Below are positions 48,985 through 61,210 of a DNA stretch of 64,000 nt, piece after piece. How positions within the stretch are numbered: the stretch's first letter is position 1; each line of letters begins with the position of its first letter. The DNA is taken from positions 1 through 64,000 of the forward strand of contig UAVY01000011.1 of assembly GCA_900446925.1 (NCBI GenBank). Direction: 5' to 3'. Below the pieces are notes generated by a model. That model was not told the DNA's origin and searched no databases. It saw only the letters and a list, made by a program, of their open reading frames with translations. Origin of the DNA: Citrobacter koseri (lineage in GTDB: Bacteria; Pseudomonadota; Gammaproteobacteria; Enterobacterales; Enterobacteriaceae). The position numbers and the translations under genes are program-made.

Positions 48985-49830
48985 ATGAGTCAAACATCAA
49001 CCTTAAAAGGCCAGTGCATTGCTGAATTTCTCGGTACTGGGTTGTTGATTTTCTTCGGTGTGGGTTGTGTCGCTGCTCTTAAAGTAGCAGGTGCTACTTT
49101 CGGTCAGTGGGAAATCAGTATCATCTGGGGTTTGGGGGTGGCGATGGCTATCTACCTGACAGCAGGTGTCTCCGGCGCACATTTAAATCCAGCCGTAACA
49201 ATCGCACTGTGGCTGTTTGCCTGTTTCGACAAACGCAAAGTTGTTCCTTTTATCATTTCTCAAGTTGCCGGCGCGTTTTGCGCAGCGGCATTAGTTTACG
49301 GGCTTTACTACAATCTTTTCGCTGATTTTGAACAAACGCACCACATCGTCCGTGGCAGTATCGAAAGTGTTGATCTGGCTGGCACTTTCTCAACATATCC
49401 AAATCCACATATCAATTTTGTGCAAGCCTTCGCGGTTGAGATGGTAATTACCGCTATTCTGATGGGGCTTATTCTGGCGCTGACCGATGATGGTAACGGC
49501 GTGCCGCGCGGCCCACTGGCTCCTCTGCTCATTGGTTTACTGATCGCAGTAATTGGCGCCTCTATGGGGCCGCTGACCGGGTTTGCGATGAACCCGGCGC
49601 GTGACTTCGGCCCGAAACTGTTCGCCTGGCTCGCTGGCTGGGGGAACGTTGCCTTGACTGGCGGTAAGGATATTCCTTACTTCCTGGTGCCGATGTTCGG
49701 CCCGATTGCGGGCGCCATTCTGGGCGCATTCGCCTATCGTAAACTGATTGGCCGCCATTTGCCGTGTGATACTTGCGTGGTTGAAGAGAAGGACACCACC
49801 ACTACCGCACAACAAAAAGCTTCGCTGTAA
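48985..49830 (+). CDS. glpF: Glycerol facilitator GlpF
   Basis: Inner-membrane aquaglyceroporin. The 281-residue ORF is intact, with six transmembrane helices and the two half-helix pore motifs, SGAHLNPAVT (NPA) and GFAMNPARDFGPK (NPA). The C-terminus is TTTAQQKASL. First gene of glpFKX. Confidence 0.97.
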   Translation: MSQTSTLKGQCIAEFLGTGLLIFFGVGCVAALKVAGATFGQWEISIIWGLGVAMAIYLTAGVSGAHLNPAVTIALWLFACFDKRKVVPFIISQVAGAFCAAALVYGLYYNLFADFEQTHHIVRGSIESVDLAGTFSTYPNPHINFVQAFAVEMVITAILMGLILALTDDGNGVPRGPLAPLLIGLLIAVIGASMGPLTGFAMNPARDFGPKLFAWLAGWGNVALTGGKDIPYFLVPMFGPIAGAILGAFAYRKLIGRHLPCDTCVVEEKDTTTTAQQKASL

Positions 49831-49835
49831 TGTGA

Positions 49836-51363
<1,528 letters not shown>

Positions 51364-51370
51364 TACTGAC

Positions 51371-51450
51371 CTGCCGGATGGCGGCTTCGCTTATCCGGCC
51401 TACAGGCTACATGCTTGTGTAGGCCGGGTAAGGCAACGCCGCCACCCGCA
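51371..51450. repeat. BIME between glpK and glpX
   Basis: Two REP units, ctgccggatggcggcttcgcttatccggcctaca and tgtaggccgggtaaggcaacgccgccacccgca, within the glp operon. Confidence 0.82.
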
Positions 51451-51534
51451 AGTTATCTACCCCCGAGCATATCAATTATTCCCATCCTCCCCTGTGATAC
51501 ACTTCGCGCCATTCCTTTCTGCTACGAGTTTGCT

Positions 51535-52545
51535 ATGAGACGAGAACTTGCCATCGAATTTTCCCGCGTAACGGAAGCGGCGGCGCTGGCTGGCTATAAA
51601 TGGCTGGGACGCGGCGACAAAAATACCGCTGACGGCGCAGCGGTAAACGCCATGCGTATTATGCTCAACCAGGTCAATATTGACGGCACCATTGTCATCG
51701 GCGAAGGCGAGATTGATGAAGCGCCCATGCTGTTTATCGGTGAGAAAGTCGGCACCGGCCGTGGCGATGCGGTGGATATCGCCGTCGACCCTATCGAAGG
51801 CACCCGTATGACGGCGATGGGCCAGGCGAACGCGCTGGCGGTTCTGGCGGTCGGCGACAAAGGCTGTTTCCTGAACGCGCCGGATATGTACATGGAAAAA
51901 CTGATCGTCGGGCCGGGCGCTAAAGGATCTATCGACCTGAATCTGCCGCTGGCAGACAACCTGCGCAACATCGCAGCCGCCCTCAGCAAACCACTCAGCG
52001 AACTGACGGTTACAATTCTGGCCAAACCGCGTCATGACGCGGTGATTGCAGAGATGCAGCAGCTTGGCGTGCGCGTATTCGCTATTCCTGATGGCGACGT
52101 GGCGGCCTCTATTCTGACCTGTATGCCGGACAGTGAAGTGGATGTGCTGTACGGCATTGGCGGCGCGCCGGAAGGCGTTGTCTCCGCAGCGGTAATCCGT
52201 GCGCTGGATGGCGACATGCAGGGCCGTCTGCTGGCGCGTCACGACGTCAAAGGCGACAGCGAAGAGAACCGCCGCATTGGCGAGCAGGAGCTGGCACGCT
52301 GTAAAGCTATGGGCATTGACGCCGGTAAAGCGCTGCGTCTGGACGAAATGGCGCGCAGCGATAACGTCATCTTCTCCGCCACCGGGATCACCAAAGGCGA
52401 TCTGCTGGAGGGGATTAGCCGCAAAGGCAATATCGCTACCACCGAAACTCTGCTGATTCGCGGCAAATCGCGCACTATCCGCCGTATTCAGTCCATCCAC
52501 TATCTGGATCGCAAAGACCCGGATGTGCAGGCGCATATCCTGTAA
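51535..52545 (+). CDS. glpX: Class II fructose-1,6-bisphosphatase GlpX
   Basis: Manganese-dependent FBPase of gluconeogenesis. The intact 336-residue protein has the lithium-sensitive phosphatase motifs IGEGEIDEAP and VDPIEGTRMTAMG that bind metals. The start at MRRELAIEF is used; the upstream in-frame extension is REP-derived. Third gene of glpFKX. Confidence 0.96.
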   Translation: MRRELAIEFSRVTEAAALAGYKWLGRGDKNTADGAAVNAMRIMLNQVNIDGTIVIGEGEIDEAPMLFIGEKVGTGRGDAVDIAVDPIEGTRMTAMGQANALAVLAVGDKGCFLNAPDMYMEKLIVGPGAKGSIDLNLPLADNLRNIAAALSKPLSELTVTILAKPRHDAVIAEMQQLGVRVFAIPDGDVAASILTCMPDSEVDVLYGIGGAPEGVVSAAVIRALDGDMQGRLLARHDVKGDSEENRRIGEQELARCKAMGIDAGKALRLDEMARSDNVIFSATGITKGDLLEGISRKGNIATTETLLIRGKSRTIRRIQSIHYLDRKDPDVQAHIL

Positions 52546-52640
52546 CTGATTTGTTCGATTGAGCCTTCCGGCCCTTCGGGGCTGGAAATCTTTCGTTCAA
52601 CGAACGAAGATAAGGGTATTGCAGCAGACAGGAGAAGATC

Positions 52641-53387
52641 ATGGCAGATTGGGTAACAGGAAAAGTCACGAAGGTACAGTACTGGACCGACGCCCTGTTT
52701 AGTCTGACCGTTCACGCCCCCGTTCATCCCTTCACCGCAGGCCAGTTTACCAAACTCGGACTGGAGATCGATGGCGAACGCGTACAACGCGCCTATTCCT
52801 ATGTGAATGCGCCCGATAATCCCGATTTAGAGTTTTACCTGGTGACGGTCCCCGAAGGCAAACTCAGCCCACGTCTGGCGGCGCTTAAACCTGGCGATGA
52901 AGTACAGGTGGTGAGTGAAGCGGCGGGGTTCTTTGTTCTGGATGAAGTGCCTGACTGCGACACCTTGTGGATGCTGGCGACCGGAACGGCCATTGGCCCT
53001 TATTTGTCGATTCTGCAACTCGGTAAAGACCTGGAGCGCTTTAACAACCTGGTGCTGGTGCATGCCGCGCGTTACGCCGCTGATTTAAGTTACCTGCCGT
53101 TAATGCTGGAATTGCAAAAGTGCTACGAAGGCAAGCTGCGCATTCAAACTGTCGTCAGTCGGGAAACCATCGCTGGCTCGCTTACCGGGCGCGTCCCCGC
53201 GCTGATTGAAAGCGGCGCGCTGGAAACGGCGGTCGGTTTACCGATGAACACCGAGACTAGCCATGTGATGCTGTGCGGAAATCCGCAGATGGTGCGCGAT
53301 ACGCAACAGCTGCTGAAGGAGACCCGGCACATGACCAAACACCTGCGTCGTCGTCCTGGGCACATGACCGCTGAGCACTACTGGTAA
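52641..53387 (+). CDS. fpr: Ferredoxin/flavodoxin-NADP+ reductase Fpr
   Basis: FAD enzyme linking NADPH to flavodoxin and ferredoxin; part of the SoxRS response in enterics. The intact 248-residue ORF has FAD-binding ERVQRAYSYVNAP and NADP-site LATGTAIGPYLSIL. The C-terminal RPGHMTAEHYW ends in an aromatic residue that stacks on FAD. Confidence 0.96.
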   Translation: MADWVTGKVTKVQYWTDALFSLTVHAPVHPFTAGQFTKLGLEIDGERVQRAYSYVNAPDNPDLEFYLVTVPEGKLSPRLAALKPGDEVQVVSEAAGFFVLDEVPDCDTLWMLATGTAIGPYLSILQLGKDLERFNNLVLVHAARYAADLSYLPLMLELQKCYEGKLRIQTVVSRETIAGSLTGRVPALIESGALETAVGLPMNTETSHVMLCGNPQMVRDTQQLLKETRHMTKHLRRRPGHMTAEHYW

Positions 53388-53394
53388 GCACGGT

Positions 53395-53466
53395 TGCAGG
53401 CCCGGTAAGCGCCAGCGCCACCGGGCGATCTGCCGGATAGCGGCATAAACGCCTTATCCGGCCTAC
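53395..53466. repeat. BIME between fpr and yiiR
   Basis: REP units aggcccggtaagcgccagcgccaccgggcg and tgccggatagcggcataaacgccttatccggcctac between convergent fpr and yiiR. Confidence 0.8.
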
Positions 53467-53909
53467 GGTTTATCGCCTGCCTGAGGCTCTGCTTTAAACT
53501 TCACATCCTGCGTTTCTTTGCCGAACTTATTCTCGCCCTGAGTGCCGACAAACGCCCCCAGATCGATAAACATCATGACCAGAATAAGCGTCGGGACAAA
53601 GCGCCCCACGACCCACTGCCACATTCCCGGCAACATCACCCAATTTCCGGCCAGCAGCATCCACGCCAGAATCATCAATAACGCCCACAGGCCGGAGCGC
53701 CCCCGGTCATGCAGACGCTTAACCATGACCGCCGCCGTGGGCCAGAGCAGACACACCAGACAAAATGCCGCCGTCTGGATATCGAGTAAATTCTTGCTCG
53801 CCAGCGAAAACAGCACCAGCATGCCGACAAACCAGAGACCGAGCCAGATCCAGAAATCACGGCGTCCAATACGCCCTTTAAATGAGAATAACCACTGCTG
53901 TATGGTCAT
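53463..53909 (-). CDS. yiiR: DUF805 inner-membrane protein YiiR
   Basis: Intact 148-residue membrane protein of the DUF805 family, with about four hydrophobic segments (for example FWIWLGLWFVGMLVLFSLAS and VPTLILVMMFIDLGAFV). The typical FKGRIGRRDFW opening and KRLHDRGRSGLWALL motif are present. Function unknown. Confidence 0.9.
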   Translation of the reverse strand: MTIQQWLFSFKGRIGRRDFWIWLGLWFVGMLVLFSLASKNLLDIQTAAFCLVCLLWPTAAVMVKRLHDRGRSGLWALLMILAWMLLAGNWVMLPGMWQWVVGRFVPTLILVMMFIDLGAFVGTQGENKFGKETQDVKFKAEPQAGDKP

Positions 53910-54009
53910 GTAAGTTCCTTTATTATTGCCTTCGCTGTCAGTTTACCCTTTTGACAAGCCCGACAGTTATCGTTTTAATCGTGAGCAGTCCTAACGAAAG
54001 GTAAGATTG

Positions 54010-54605
54010 ATGAAGCCAGGGTGTACACTGTTTTTATTATTGTTTTCCGCCATAACTGCGAGCACAACGGTGCTGGCGGAGCATCGCCGTCTGCGACGAC
54101 CGCGCCCTACCTGCTGGCTGGCGCGCCGACGTTTGATCTCTCCATCAGCCAGTTTCGCGAAAACTTTAATCAGCAAAATCCCCGGCTTCCACTGAACGAA
54201 TTTCGTGCTATCGACAGCAGCCGCGACAGGGCGAACCTGACCCGCGCCGCCAGCAAGATCAATGAAAATCTGTACGCCTCAACGGCGCTGGAGCGCGGTA
54301 CGTTAAAAATCAAAAGTATGCAGATTACCTGGCTTCCCATTCAGGGGCCCGAGCAAAAAGCCGCCAAAGTCAAAGCGCAGGAATACATGGCGGCGGTGAT
54401 CCGCACCGTCGCCCCGCTTCTGACAAAAGAGCAAAGCCAGCAAAAACTGCAAAAATTACTCACAGCGGGCAAGAATAAGCACTACTACGCCGAAACGGAA
54501 GGCGCGATTCGCTATGTTGTCGCAGACAACGGGGAAAAAGGGCTGACCTTCGCTGTTGAACCGATTAAGCTAGCGCTATCGGAGAATCTGGAAGGGCTGA
54601 ATTAA
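54010..54605 (+). CDS. yiiQ: DUF1454 periplasmic protein YiiQ, frameshifted
   Basis: Predicted secreted protein of 198 residues: a signal peptide (MKPGCTLFLLLFSAITASTT), then a soluble domain with YLLAGAPTFDLSISQFRENF and KGLTFAVEPIKLAL. Function unknown. One base is missing near 54080-54081, right after the signal peptide, where GEASPSATTAPYL-like reading would continue. It precedes tpiA on the same strand. Confidence 0.87.
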
Positions 54606-54718
54606 GTGACAAAAAGCAAAGCCTTTCGAGGGAGGGATCTCTATACTGTTCACAGACCATGCCGTCCCTGAAGGGCGGCCATCTTCCTTAATTCGCTGAC
54701 AAAGCGTGGAGAAATGAA

Positions 54719-55487
54719 ATGCGACATCCTTTAGTGATGGGTAACTGGAAACTGAACGGCAGCCGCCACATGGTAAACGAGCTGGTGGCTAACCTGCGTA
54801 AAGAACTGGCTGGCGTTGCTGGCTGTGCAGTTGCGATTGCACCGCCGGAAATGTATATCGACATGGCGAAACACGCCGCTGCCGGTAGCCACATCATTCT
54901 GGGCGCGCCAGAACGTTGACCTGAACCTGTCTGGCGCATTCACCGGTGAAACTTCTGCTGAAATGCTGAAGGATATCGGCGCGCAGTACATCATCATCGG
55001 CCACTCTGAGCGTCGTACTTACCACAAAGAGTCTGACGAGCTGATCGCGAAGAAATTCGCCGTGCTGAAAGAGCAGGGTCTGACTCCGGTTCTGTGCATC
55101 GGTGAAACCGAAGCAGAAAACGAAGCCGGCAAAACCGAAGAAGTCTGTGCTCGTCAGATCGACGCGGTACTGAAAACTCAGGGCGCTGCGGCGTTTGAAG
55201 GCGTGGTTATCGCTTACGAACCTGTATGGGCGATCGGTACTGGCAAATCCGCCACTCCGGCGCAGGCGCAGGCTGTTCACAAATTCATCCGTGACCACAT
55301 CGCCAAAGCTGACGCGAAAATCGCTGAGCAAGTGATCATCCAGTACGGCGGTTCCGTAAACGCAGCTAACGCGGCAGAACTGTTCGCTCAGCCGGACATC
55401 GACGGCGCGCTGGTTGGCGGTGCTTCCCTGAAAGCTGACGCGTTCGCGGTGATCGTTAAAGCAGCGGAAGCGGCTAAACAAGCTTAA
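54719..55487 (+). CDS. tpiA: Triosephosphate isomerase TpiA, frameshifted
   Basis: Glycolytic TIM-barrel enzyme. The active-site lysine (MGNWKLNGS), histidine ([12 protein letters not shown]) and glutamate ([16 protein letters not shown]) and the phosphate loop [15 protein letters not shown] are present. An extra C at 54908-54909 ([12 protein letters not shown] expected) gives a false stop after about 66 codons. Repair yields 255 residues, the E. coli length. Confidence 0.95.
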
Positions 55488-55537
55488 TGCTGTTGTGGCG
55501 GGCGGCGCATGCGCTTACCCGCCACACAAAATCACAG

Positions 55538-55571
55538 GCCCGGTAAGCGTTAACGCCACCGGGCTTTTTTT
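55538..55571 (+). terminator. REP-like terminator after tpiA
   Basis: gcccggtaagcgttaacgccaccgggc followed by seven T. A REP palindrome here doubles as a Rho-independent terminator. Confidence 0.8.
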
Positions 55572-56876
55572 ACAAACGCCCCAGTAAACTAAACCACACG
55601 TAATCCAGCGGCAACAGCACCAGATACGTTGCCAGCGCCAGTGCCAGACACAGCGTCATACCTGGTTTTGCCGGGACTTTCCCTAATGCCATCGCCACCA
55701 CAATCGGCGACGCCTGATACGGCAACAGCGGCGTGGAGTACCCCAATACCTGAATCATAATCACCGACAGCAGCGGAAAACCGGTTGCGTCGGAAAAACT
55801 CTGCGCCAGCGTGGTATACAGCGCCGGAACGCCGTTCGCCGTCATAATAAAATTCAGCGCGGTGGTAATGCCGGTCAGCGCCAGGAAACTGGTGAAGGGC
55901 TTTTCCGGGTCCAGCGGCATGACATGCAGCAGCGCCTCGCCCACCGCATTGCCAATGCCGGTTTGCGTCACGGTGATCGCCAGCCCCCAGAATGCCTGCC
56001 ACATAAATACAGGTGCGGATATTCACGCCGCTGGAAAACTCTTCCCCGTTGATAAACCCCACGCGCGGCAACAGTGTGATCACCGCCGCCGCCAGCCCGG
56101 TCCACGCCGGGCCAATACCGTGCCAGCTTTCGCTGACCCACATCGCCAGCACCACCGCCAGCATCCACGCCAGCCGTTTCTCCGCACGGCTCATCGGCGC
56201 AGGCGGCGTCAGGTCGCGAGGCGCATGCGGTTTACCGGGAAACAGCCAACAAATCAGGACGATTAACAGCGCGCCTTTCAAACCAGCCCAGAACAGGCGT
56301 ATGCAGCAGAAGATACGGCAGATAGTTCAGGTGGATGCCATACGAGCCTTCCGCCGCCCCGCTCATCACCAGGTTAGGTACGTTAGCAGGCAGGATAGTC
56401 GCGGAGAGCTGGAAGGTTCCAAAGCCCACCGCAAGCGCCAGTCCGTACCAGGCGCGCGTGCCATCGGCAATCCCGGCACGTTTCGCCATCGCCGCGACAA
56501 TGGGCATCAGCAGCGCGATACGCCCCATATTGGACGGCATCACAAACGCCAGCGCATAGCTGAGCAGCACCACGCTCGCCACCATCAGCGGCCATGAGTC
56601 GGTCAGTCTGGCGGATAAGGCGCGCGCCGCCCTGTCTGCCAGCCCTGTTTTGCGAATCGCCACCCCCAGCACAAAACCGCTAAAAACCAGCCAGAAAGCC
56701 GACGAGGCAAAACCGCCAAAAATGACGTCCGGCGGCGCGATCTTCGCCACCATCGCCACGGTAAAGAACAGCAGCGCGGTAATAAACTCCGGCAACAGCG
56801 AGGTTGCCCAGAGCAGAATGGTCACGCCGACCACCAGCGAAGGAATGAACAGAGGGTGTGTAAGCCAGAGCGACAT
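55570..56876 (-). CDS. DASS/SLC13-family anion permease, frameshifted
   Basis: Polytopic membrane protein of 434 residues with about eleven to twelve helices, starting MSLWLTHPLFIPSLVVG. Two internal-repeat hairpin motifs typical of divalent-anion:Na+ symporters are recognisable, AFVMPSNMGRIALLMPIV and NFIMTANGVPALYTT. The substrate is unknown; a dicarboxylate or related anion is likely from the family. Extra bases at 56280-56282 (A) and 55984-55988 (C) on the plus strand break it. It is convergent with tpiA and followed on the same strand by no obvious partner. Confidence 0.82.
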
Positions 56877-56950
56877 GCCTGTCTCCTGTTGTTTTTTTTC
56901 AACAAGAATACGGAGACAGGCAGGTGGAGTAAACGCCAGATTAGGTGGGG

Positions 56951-57702
56951 TTACTGCAAAATCTCACATTGATGATCCTGAATTTCCTCAGCGGAAGCGA
57001 GGTTAAACGCCAGCAGGTTGCGCTGCGTCGCCAGCAAAACAAAAGAGTCGTCGCTCTGGCGCACCACCGCCAGCGCATAGCTGCCCATGGTGCTCACGCG
57101 CATCCGGCACCTCTTCCGCCAGCATCATGAACGGGCTGCGTTGCGCCAGCTCGCTTTCCGTCACCCGACGCGCCAGATATTCATTCCCGCGCAATCCGCC
57201 CGGCAGTGGCAGCCAGCGGGTACTCACTTTCGCCAGATTATCATCCAGTTGCGCTCGCACATCAGGGCGCAGGCAGGAGATGTGGATATGAAAGTGGTTT
57301 TGCGTCCGCCCGGAGCGTGAGTTAATCGCCAGCGAAATGGCGCTATCTGGAATATCTTTGCCGTACTTTTGGCTCATAAAGCTGCGCGCCTGCCAGGCTA
57401 GCCAGAAGAAGTTCGGCGTGTAGGGCTCCACCAGCAGCGGGCTTTCCGTACCGTTGATGCGGTACGTCGGCATCAACAGATACTGCAACGGGCCATTACG
57501 ATCTTTAAACACGACATACCCAGCATCCCGGTTTCACTTCGGCGCATGGCGCAGGATTTTGCTGTTGCAGTTGGTTCGGTACGCATTGTTGCAGAACAAT
57601 ATCCCGCAATGCGTTCGGATTAGCGGCCAGCTTCCAGTAGCCAATGCCCGCGACGGCGGCAACAATCACAACCGCCAGCAAAAAATAACCTGTTTTTTTC
57701 AT
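56951..57702 (-). CDS. cdh: CDP-diacylglycerol pyrophosphatase Cdh, frameshifted
   Basis: Membrane-anchored hydrolase that releases CMP and phosphatidate from CDP-diglyceride. It has one N-terminal helix ([18 protein letters not shown]) and a HIT-like catalytic motif, [10 protein letters not shown]. Two extra bases: CCC at 57527-57529 ([11 protein letters not shown] expected) and GG at 57089-57090 ([14 protein letters not shown] expected). Repair gives 249 residues ending QDHQCEILQ. Confidence 0.91.
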
Positions 57703-57756
57703 TACTCATTCCCTGTCTCTTATTGACGTGCAAGAGTAACGCAAAATGATGACAAA

Positions 57757-57789
57757 TAAAAAAGCCCGGTCGCACGATGCCACCGGGCT
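57757..57789 (-). terminator. sbp terminator
   Basis: Minus-strand stem agcccggtggcatcgtgcgaccgggct followed by a T-run, 17 bp after the sbp stop. Confidence 0.9.
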
Positions 57790-57805
57790 GGAAAAGCAAT
57801 TTACA

Positions 57806-58797
57806 TTAGCGTTTGCTGATTTGGTCGAACGTACCGCCATTAGAGAAATGCTCTTTCTGCGCTTTCGTCCACCCGCCAAACTCCTCGTCAATGGTGAAGA
57901 GTTTCAGCTTCGGAAATGCATTTTCATATTTCTTCGCCACTTCAGGGTCGCGTGGGCGATAGAAGTTTTTCGCCGCAATTTCCTGCCCTTCCGGCGAGTA
58001 GAGATACTTCAGATAGGCTTCCGCCACGGCTTGCGTCCCCTTTTTTCTCCACGACTTTATCCACCACGGAGACGGTCGGTTCCGCGAGAATCGATTCGCT
58101 CGGCGTCACGATTTCGAATTTATCTTTGCCCAGTTCGTTCGTCGCCAACAGCGCTTCGTTCTCCCCAGGCGATCAGCACGTCGCCAATCCCACGCTCAAC
58201 AAAAGTGTTGGTTGAACCGCGCGCGCCAGAGTCCAGCACTTCCACGTTCTTAAATAACGCTTTTACGAAGTCCTGCGCTTTGGCCTGATCGTTGTTGTTG
58301 TGGTGCAGGGCGTATCCCCACGCAGCCAGATAGTTCCAGCGTGCGCCGCCAGAGCTTTTCGGGTTCGGCGTAATCACCGACACGCCCGGTTTTACCAGGT
58401 CGTTCCAGTCATGGATTTGCTTCGGATTGCCTTTACGCACCAGGAAAACGATGGTGGACGTGTACGGCGCGGAGTTGTCCGGCAGACGTTTGATCCAGTT
58501 TTTGTCGATACGACCGCGCTCTGCAATGGCATCAACGTCATAAGCCAGCGCCAGCGTCACCACATCGGCCTCAATACCGTTAATGACTGACGTCGCCTGC
58601 TTACCGGAACCGCCATGCGACTGACGGATCACCACGTTGTCGCCCGTTTCTTGTTTCCAGTGCGCGCTAAACGCTTTGTTGTACTGATCGTACAGCTCGC
58701 GCGTTGGATCGTAAGACACGTTAAGTAACTGAATATCCTTCGCCAGAACGCTGGTCGATGCCAGCAATAATGTTAACCCCACGCCCCATTTATTCAT
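57806..58797 (-). CDS. sbp: Sulfate-binding periplasmic protein Sbp, frameshifted
   Basis: Solute receptor for the sulfate/thiosulfate ABC transporter. It has a signal peptide ([20 protein letters not shown]), then the family signatures [20 protein letters not shown] and [19 protein letters not shown] that form the sulfate site. Two extra bases on the plus strand, in CCCC runs at 58163-58166 and 58037-58040, break the C-terminal third. Repair gives 329 residues ending GTFDQISKR. Confidence 0.94.
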
Positions 58798-58909
58798 CGC
58801 CCAGCTCTCTTATGTAGTGTTGTGATGAGTAAAGCGTGCCAGAAAGGAATCCAAACATTAAAGAATAAAAAAAGATTGGCTATAACTTGAGGGAATAAAT
58901 GAAGGATAT

Positions 58910-58993
58910 TGCCGGATGCTGGCTAGCGCCTTATCCGGCCTACAGGCCGTACTGTTGTAGGCCGGGTAAGGCGAAGCCGCCACCCGGCACAAT
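58910..58993. repeat. BIME between pfkA and sbp
   Basis: REP units ttgccggatgctggctagcgccttatccggcctaca and tgtaggccgggtaaggcgaagccgccacccggca. Confidence 0.83.
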
Positions 58994-59004
58994 ACACACA
59001 ACGA

Positions 59005-59967
59005 TCAGTACAGCTTTTTAGCGCAATCCAGCCAGTCACCTTTGAACGGACGCTTCATGTTTTCGATAGCGTCGATGATGTCATGGTGAACCAGTTGTTC
59101 GTTCTGGATGCCCACACAACGTCCGCCAAAGCCTTCCAGCAGCAGTTCAATGGCATATGAGCCCATACGGGAAGCCAGAATACGGTCGTAAGGCACCGGA
59201 GAGCCGCCACGCTGGATGTGACCCAGTACGGTCGCACGCGTTTCACGGCCAGTCTCTTTCTCGATGTAGTGCGCCAGTTCATCAACGTCACACATATGTT
59301 CGGTGATCGCGACAATCGCGTGTTTTTTACCTTTCGCGATGCCCGCTTTGATTTCCGCAACCAGATCGTCACGGCTGAATTCCACTTCCGGCACCACAAC
59401 AAACTCACAGCCCCCAGCGATAGCCGCCGCCAGGGTCAGGTCGCCGCAGTAACGCCCCATCACTTCAACGATGGAAATACGCTGGTGAGAGGAAGAGGTG
59501 TCACGCAGACGGTCAATCGCTTCCACTACCGTACCCAGCGCGGTGAAATAGCCGATGGTGTAGTCAGTGCCTTTGATGTCGTTGTCGATCGTGCCCGGCA
59601 GACCGATGCACGGGAAGCCCATTTCAGTCAGACGTTTTGCACCCATATAGGAACCGTCACCGCCGATAACAACCAGCGCGTCGATGCCACGTTTTTTCAG
59701 GTTTTCGATAGCCACTGCGCGAACATTTTCATCGCGAAATTCCGGGAAGCGCGCGGAACCGAGGAAAGTACCGCCACGGTTGATCATGTCGGACACGCTG
59801 TAACGGTCGAGCTGAACCATACGGTCTTCATACAGACCCAGGTAGCCATCATAAATACCCATTACTTCCAGTCCTTCCGTCAACGCTGCGCGTACAACAC
59901 CACGGATTGCTGCGTTCATGCCAGGCGCATCACCGCCGCTTGTCAACACACCGATTTTCTTAATCAT
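59005..59967 (-). CDS. pfkA: 6-phosphofructokinase I PfkA
   Basis: ATP-dependent glycolytic kinase. The intact 320-residue ORF has the ATP loop [28 protein letters not shown], catalytic [15 protein letters not shown] and the allosteric-site region [13 protein letters not shown]. Upstream of sbp on the same strand, with its own promoter interval. Confidence 0.98.
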   Translation of the reverse strand: MIKKIGVLTSGGDAPGMNAAIRGVVRAALTEGLEVMGIYDGYLGLYEDRMVQLDRYSVSDMINRGGTFLGSARFPEFRDENVRAVAIENLKKRGIDALVVIGGDGSYMGAKRLTEMGFPCIGLPGTIDNDIKGTDYTIGYFTALGTVVEAIDRLRDTSSSHQRISIVEVMGRYCGDLTLAAAIAGGCEFVVVPEVEFSRDDLVAEIKAGIAKGKKHAIVAITEHMCDVDELAHYIEKETGRETRATVLGHIQRGGSPVPYDRILASRMGSYAIELLLEGFGGRCVGIQNEQLVHHDIIDAIENMKRPFKGDWLDCAKKLY

Positions 59968-60157
59968 GACTACCTCTGAACTTTGGAATGCAAAATGAAA
60001 TCTGTTGCCGGAAGCCGATACTGTTACTGCACATCGGGATGATCCAACGAATATGCAGATAGTATAACAACCGCTTCCTGCTGAATTGATTCAGGTCAGG
60101 CCAAACGGCGGTAATTTATACACAAAATGCTGGCCTTGCTCACTTTTTTACAACGAA

Positions 60158-61062
60158 TTACGAAAGCTCAAACCTCTTGCCTTCCCTGGGTACGACTGAA
60201 CAGGGGTCCTGGTGGATAATGACATCCGAACCCGGAAAACGCCGCAAAATCGCCTGCTCTACCTGTTCAGCCACCAGATGCGCCTGAACGAGCGGCAGAT
60301 TATCTTCCATTTCCAAATGAATCTGAATAAAGCGGGTCGGCCCTGACTGCCGCGTGCGAAGATCGTGAGCACCGTTGACGCCCGGCCACGATGTCACGAT
60401 ATCAATAATTTCCTGACGTTCCTCATCGGGCAGCGCGCGATCCAGTAACGACTGCACTGCCTCATATCCCATACGTAGTGCGCTGTATAGAATATAGATG
60501 CCGATTCCCAACGCAAACAAGGCGTCCGCGCGATGCCAGCCATACCAGGCCAGCCCAAGCGCAAACGAGAATCGCTCCCGTTCATCATAACATCAGACTG
60601 ATAATGAAGCATATCTGCCCGTACAGCCTGACTTTGCGTCTTGCGCACAACCCAACGCTGAAACGTGACCAGAATGATCGTACAAACCAAGGCGATAAGC
60701 GTCACCACGATCCCGACGCCCGGTTCGTTCATTGGCGTAGGGGTAATCAGATGCTGAATACCGGTCAAAAACAGAAACAGCGCCGAGCCGGAAATAAACA
60801 TGCTCTGCGCCAGCGCCGCCAGCGACTCCGCTTTGCCGTGTCCAAAGGTGTGTTCATCATCCGCCGGTTGCAGCGAATAGCGCACCACTAACAGGTTAGT
60901 CAGCGACGCGGCAATATCCACCAGCGAGTCAACCAACGCAGCCAGAATACTCACCGACCCGGTGTACCACCACGCAAAAATTTTGATCAAAAGTAACAGT
61001 GACGCCATCACTGTCGCGGCAATTGCCGCCCGGCTGACCAGTCGCCCATAGGTTTGATTCAT
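60158..61062 (-). CDS. fieF: Cation-diffusion-facilitator metal exporter FieF, frameshifted
   Basis: Proton-coupled Zn2+/Fe2+ efflux protein of the CDF family with six transmembrane helices and a cytoplasmic metal-binding domain. The DSLVD metal motif of TM2 ([13 protein letters not shown]), the HxxxD pair of TM5 ([10 protein letters not shown]) and C-terminal HLEMED are visible. Two extra bases near 60563-60565 and 60577-60579 (plus strand) break helix 5; repair reads [15 protein letters not shown]. The full length is 300 residues, as in E. coli. Confidence 0.93.
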
Positions 61063-61143
61063 AAACACTCCTGCCTTTCCATGCCGGTAGTATAACGGAT
61101 GGAGTAAAACAGTAAGGCAATAACCGGATGACAAATTTTGGAC

Positions 61144-61170
61144 AAAAAAAACCCCTCCATCATGGAGGGG
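61144..61170 (-). terminator. cpxP terminator
   Basis: Minus-strand stem cccctccatgatggaggggt followed by eight T. Confidence 0.92.
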
Positions 61171-61210
61171 AAGACAGGGATGGTGTCTATGGCAAGGAAA
61201 ACAGGGTTTG

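Noticed and set aside
51472..52536. 354-codon open frame antisense to glpX
   Set aside because: Fully covered by intact glpX. The translation is low-complexity and has no family features.
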